This document shows, in pieces, positions 6,956 through 7,906 of a stretch of 7,906 nt of DNA (position 1 is its first letter; the number at the start of each line of letters is the position of its first letter). The stretch lies in contig JAACDT010000048.1 of NCBI GenBank assembly GCA_009936885.1, positions 1 through 7,906 of the forward strand, given 5' to 3'. The notes beneath the pieces were generated by a model. It did not search any database, was not told the origin of the DNA, and saw only the letters and a program-made list of their open reading frames with translations. This DNA comes from Alphaproteobacteria bacterium. GTDB lineage: Bacteria; Pseudomonadota; Alphaproteobacteria; Puniceispirillales; Puniceispirillaceae. The translations under genes and the position numbers were made by a program.

Positions 6956-6992
6956 TATGGATTTTTAGTCTATCATATTCAATAAATCCATA
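6956..6992. repeat. 9-bp inverted repeat abutting the start codon of the EamA permease gene
   Basis: TATGGATTT (6956-6964) and AAATCCATA (6984-6992) are perfect complements separated by 19 bases. The inner edge of one arm touches the permease ATG (6955-6953, minus strand). It could be an operator, or an AT-rich hairpin at the translation start, in a gene with no visible Shine-Dalgarno sequence. It lacks the GC-rich stem and T-run of an intrinsic terminator for the upstream gene. Confidence 0.35.
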
Positions 6993-6999
6993 TTTTAGA

Positions 7000-7641
7000 T
7001 TATTTTTTATTATGTTGATTTTTTTTGGGAATAGACACTTCACTCAGATCAAGCACTTTTGATTTTTTTTCTTTTTTTCCCTGCATGATGTCATCAACGA
7101 TAGTGTTAAGATTTTCTCTTACTATCTGGTTCAAGGTGAATTCTAAAAACTGTTTGGTTTCGTCTGATAGCGTGTTTCCCAAAAGCACATTTTCGTTATG
7201 ATTATGCAAGATAGCTTTCTGAGCCGACTTTGCATGATTCTGATTTATATCCGTTTTTGCATTGGAAACAGCTAATTTAATGTCATTCATCAAATTATTT
7301 ACATGCCCAGGGGTTACATGCCCAGGAGTTACATAATCAGGGGCAGGAACATTTAAGTCCGATTTTGGTAAGTCCGATTTTGGATGATTGTTCTCTCCAA
7401 GCTTTTCTAAAAGGGCTGCAATCTCGGCATCTTTCAAAAGTAATTTTAATTGATTAAGCTGATGCGCTACCAACAAATCTGAATCTAAATGCGCAACTAT
7501 TTCCTCTAGGATAGGTGTGTAGATATCCAGTTTTTGTAAAAAAGTTTTATCAATGTTAAAAGCGTTGGCTGCTAAAATTTCAATTGAAGCAATAGTCCGC
7601 AATGATTTTATATTATCAAAAATCAGGTCCAGTTTCTTCAT
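7000..7641 (-). CDS. Unrecognised 213-aa helical protein with pentapeptide-repeat linker
   Basis: I do not recognise this family with confidence. Residues 1-82 look largely helical, leucine-rich and acidic (KLDLIFDNIKSLRTIASIEI, later LNQLKLLLKDAEIAALLEKL). A polar, proline-containing linker (about 84-155) follows. It holds PKSDL twice (87-96) and the series PDYVT-PGHVT-PGHVN (101-115). A second helical segment (ETKQFLEFTLNQIVRENLNT and IVDDIMQ, about 161-187) precedes a lysine-rich tail. There is no signal peptide, membrane helix or cysteine. The helix-linker-helix plan and the C-terminal pattern faintly recall PopZ (DUF2497) polar organising proteins of alphaproteobacteria, but this resemblance is too weak to assert. 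I chose ATG at 7641, preceded by GAAGAG at good spacing, over an in-frame TTG at 7674 with no ribosome binding site. It may lead an operon with the permease and glycosyltransferase genes. Confidence 0.7.
   Translation of the reverse strand: MKKLDLIFDNIKSLRTIASIEILAANAFNIDKTFLQKLDIYTPILEEIVAHLDSDLLVAHQLNQLKLLLKDAEIAALLEKLGENNHPKSDLPKSDLNVPAPDYVTPGHVTPGHVNNLMNDIKLAVSNAKTDINQNHAKSAQKAILHNHNENVLLGNTLSDETKQFLEFTLNQIVRENLNTIVDDIMQGKKEKKSKVLDLSEVSIPKKNQHNKK
7299..7343. repeat. Three tandem 15-bp units encoding PDYVT-PGHVT-PGHVN
   Basis: Units are 7299-7313 (ttacatgcccagggg), 7314-7328 (one substitution) and 7329-7343 (three substitutions relative to the first). The period is a multiple of three, so each unit adds five residues to the linker of the unrecognised protein without breaking frame. 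The near-identity of the first two units suggests a recent duplication. Confidence 0.9.
7354..7383. repeat. Two perfect tandem 15-bp units encoding PKSDL-PKSDL
   Basis: The 15-mer taagtccgattttgg at 7354-7368 is repeated without change at 7369-7383. It lies only 10 bp from the other 15-bp array but has an unrelated sequence. Perfect identity points to a recent slippage or duplication event in the linker of the same gene. Confidence 0.9.
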
Positions 7642-7741
7642 AATCTGCTCTTCATCAATAAAACCATATTCCAATAATACTGCTATTCATCAAATTTGAC
7701 TAGGTTGAAAAATAGAATTCAATCTTGCGGTGCCTCTTTTG

Positions 7742-7770
7742 TTGTTATCGAGATGAAGTTAATCTATAAA
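7742..7770 (+). promoter_or_regulatory. Candidate sigma-70 promoter for the right-edge gene
   Basis: TTGTTA (7742-7747, four of six consensus positions) is followed after exactly 17 bases by TATAAA (7765-7770, five of six). Transcription would start near 7777, giving a leader of about 37 bases before the ATG at 7814. Nothing else in the 7675-7813 gap stands out as a promoter for the leftward gene. Confidence 0.45.
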
Positions 7771-7813
7771 AGGGTTAAAGTTTGAGATATTAATGCGATA
7801 ATTGGGAGTATGA

Positions 7814-7906
7814 ATGTCGGTTTTAGCAATCGTGACTGAATGGCATGAGAAAATGTTTCAGAATAGCCAGTTCACCCAAAAAATCACATCTTTGACAATC
7901 CTCTTA
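7814..7906 (+). CDS. Start of an unidentified protein (partial, 31 codons, runs off the right edge)
   Basis: An open frame of 31 codons begins at ATG 7814 and continues past the window end. GGGAG (7804-7808) lies 5 bases upstream, and a plausible promoter sits at 7742-7770. The visible residues run MSVLAIVTEWHEKMF and then QNSQFTQKITSLTILL. The last part is a lysine followed by hydrophobic residues and could be the beginning of a signal peptide or membrane anchor, particularly if translation starts at the second ATG (7853). Another ATG at 7810 is in a different frame and stops after nine codons. Too little is visible to name a family. Confidence 0.5.
   Translation, partial: MSVLAIVTEWHEKMFQNSQFTQKITSLTILL

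Noticed and set aside
1..7906. Mobile element, phage, CRISPR array, toxin-antitoxin or defence system
   Set aside because: No transposase, integrase, terminal repeats, spaced repeats or small toxin-antitoxin pair was found. The genes are housekeeping, regulatory, transport or glycan functions, plus one unknown.

Overview
The window looks like chromosomal DNA of an AT-rich alphaproteobacterium, possibly a marine lineage. The clues are the protein families: a GlxA-type DJ-1/AraC regulator, a monofunctional formate-tetrahydrofolate ligase, an alphaproteobacterial-style RlmI-like methyltransferase and a DMT permease. Gene packing is tight and coding GC is modest. This placement is an inference; the window holds no rRNA, tRNA or other strong phylogenetic marker.

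Left part (1-3412). A GlxA-family regulator, cut by the left edge, reads leftward from a TTG start. It is divergent from fhs (formate-tetrahydrofolate ligase), and a SpoU/TrmH-type RNA 2'-O-ribose methyltransferase follows fhs. The 261 bp between the regulator and fhs carry five same-orientation copies of CCTATC, two of them in a 9-bp direct repeat with an 11-bp period, plus a 9-bp inverted repeat. The layout fits a regulator controlling one-carbon entry into the folate pool.

Middle part (3446-4996). A leftward RlmI-like class I SAM methyltransferase converges with the SpoU gene and is divergent from an Lrp/AsnC-family regulator. Their very AT-rich shared promoter region carries four alternating TAGAA/TTCTA half-sites, including a perfect 8-bp dyad whose edges resemble Lrp operators. 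The regulator probably controls itself and perhaps the methyltransferase.

Right part (4997-7906). Three leftward genes may form one transcription unit: an unrecognised 213-aa helical protein with a low-complexity linker, a ten-helix EamA/DMT permease, and a family 4 glycosyltransferase. The glycosyltransferase ends flush against the Lrp gene with no intervening base. The unrecognised protein carries two separate arrays of 15-bp (five-residue) tandem repeats. At the right edge a new rightward gene begins behind a plausible promoter and a good ribosome binding site; only 31 codons are visible.

No mobile element, CRISPR array, RNA gene or convincing intrinsic terminator was found. Most of the window is ordinary housekeeping and regulatory sequence. 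The points most worth following are the two regulatory repeat clusters and the repeat-bearing unknown protein.
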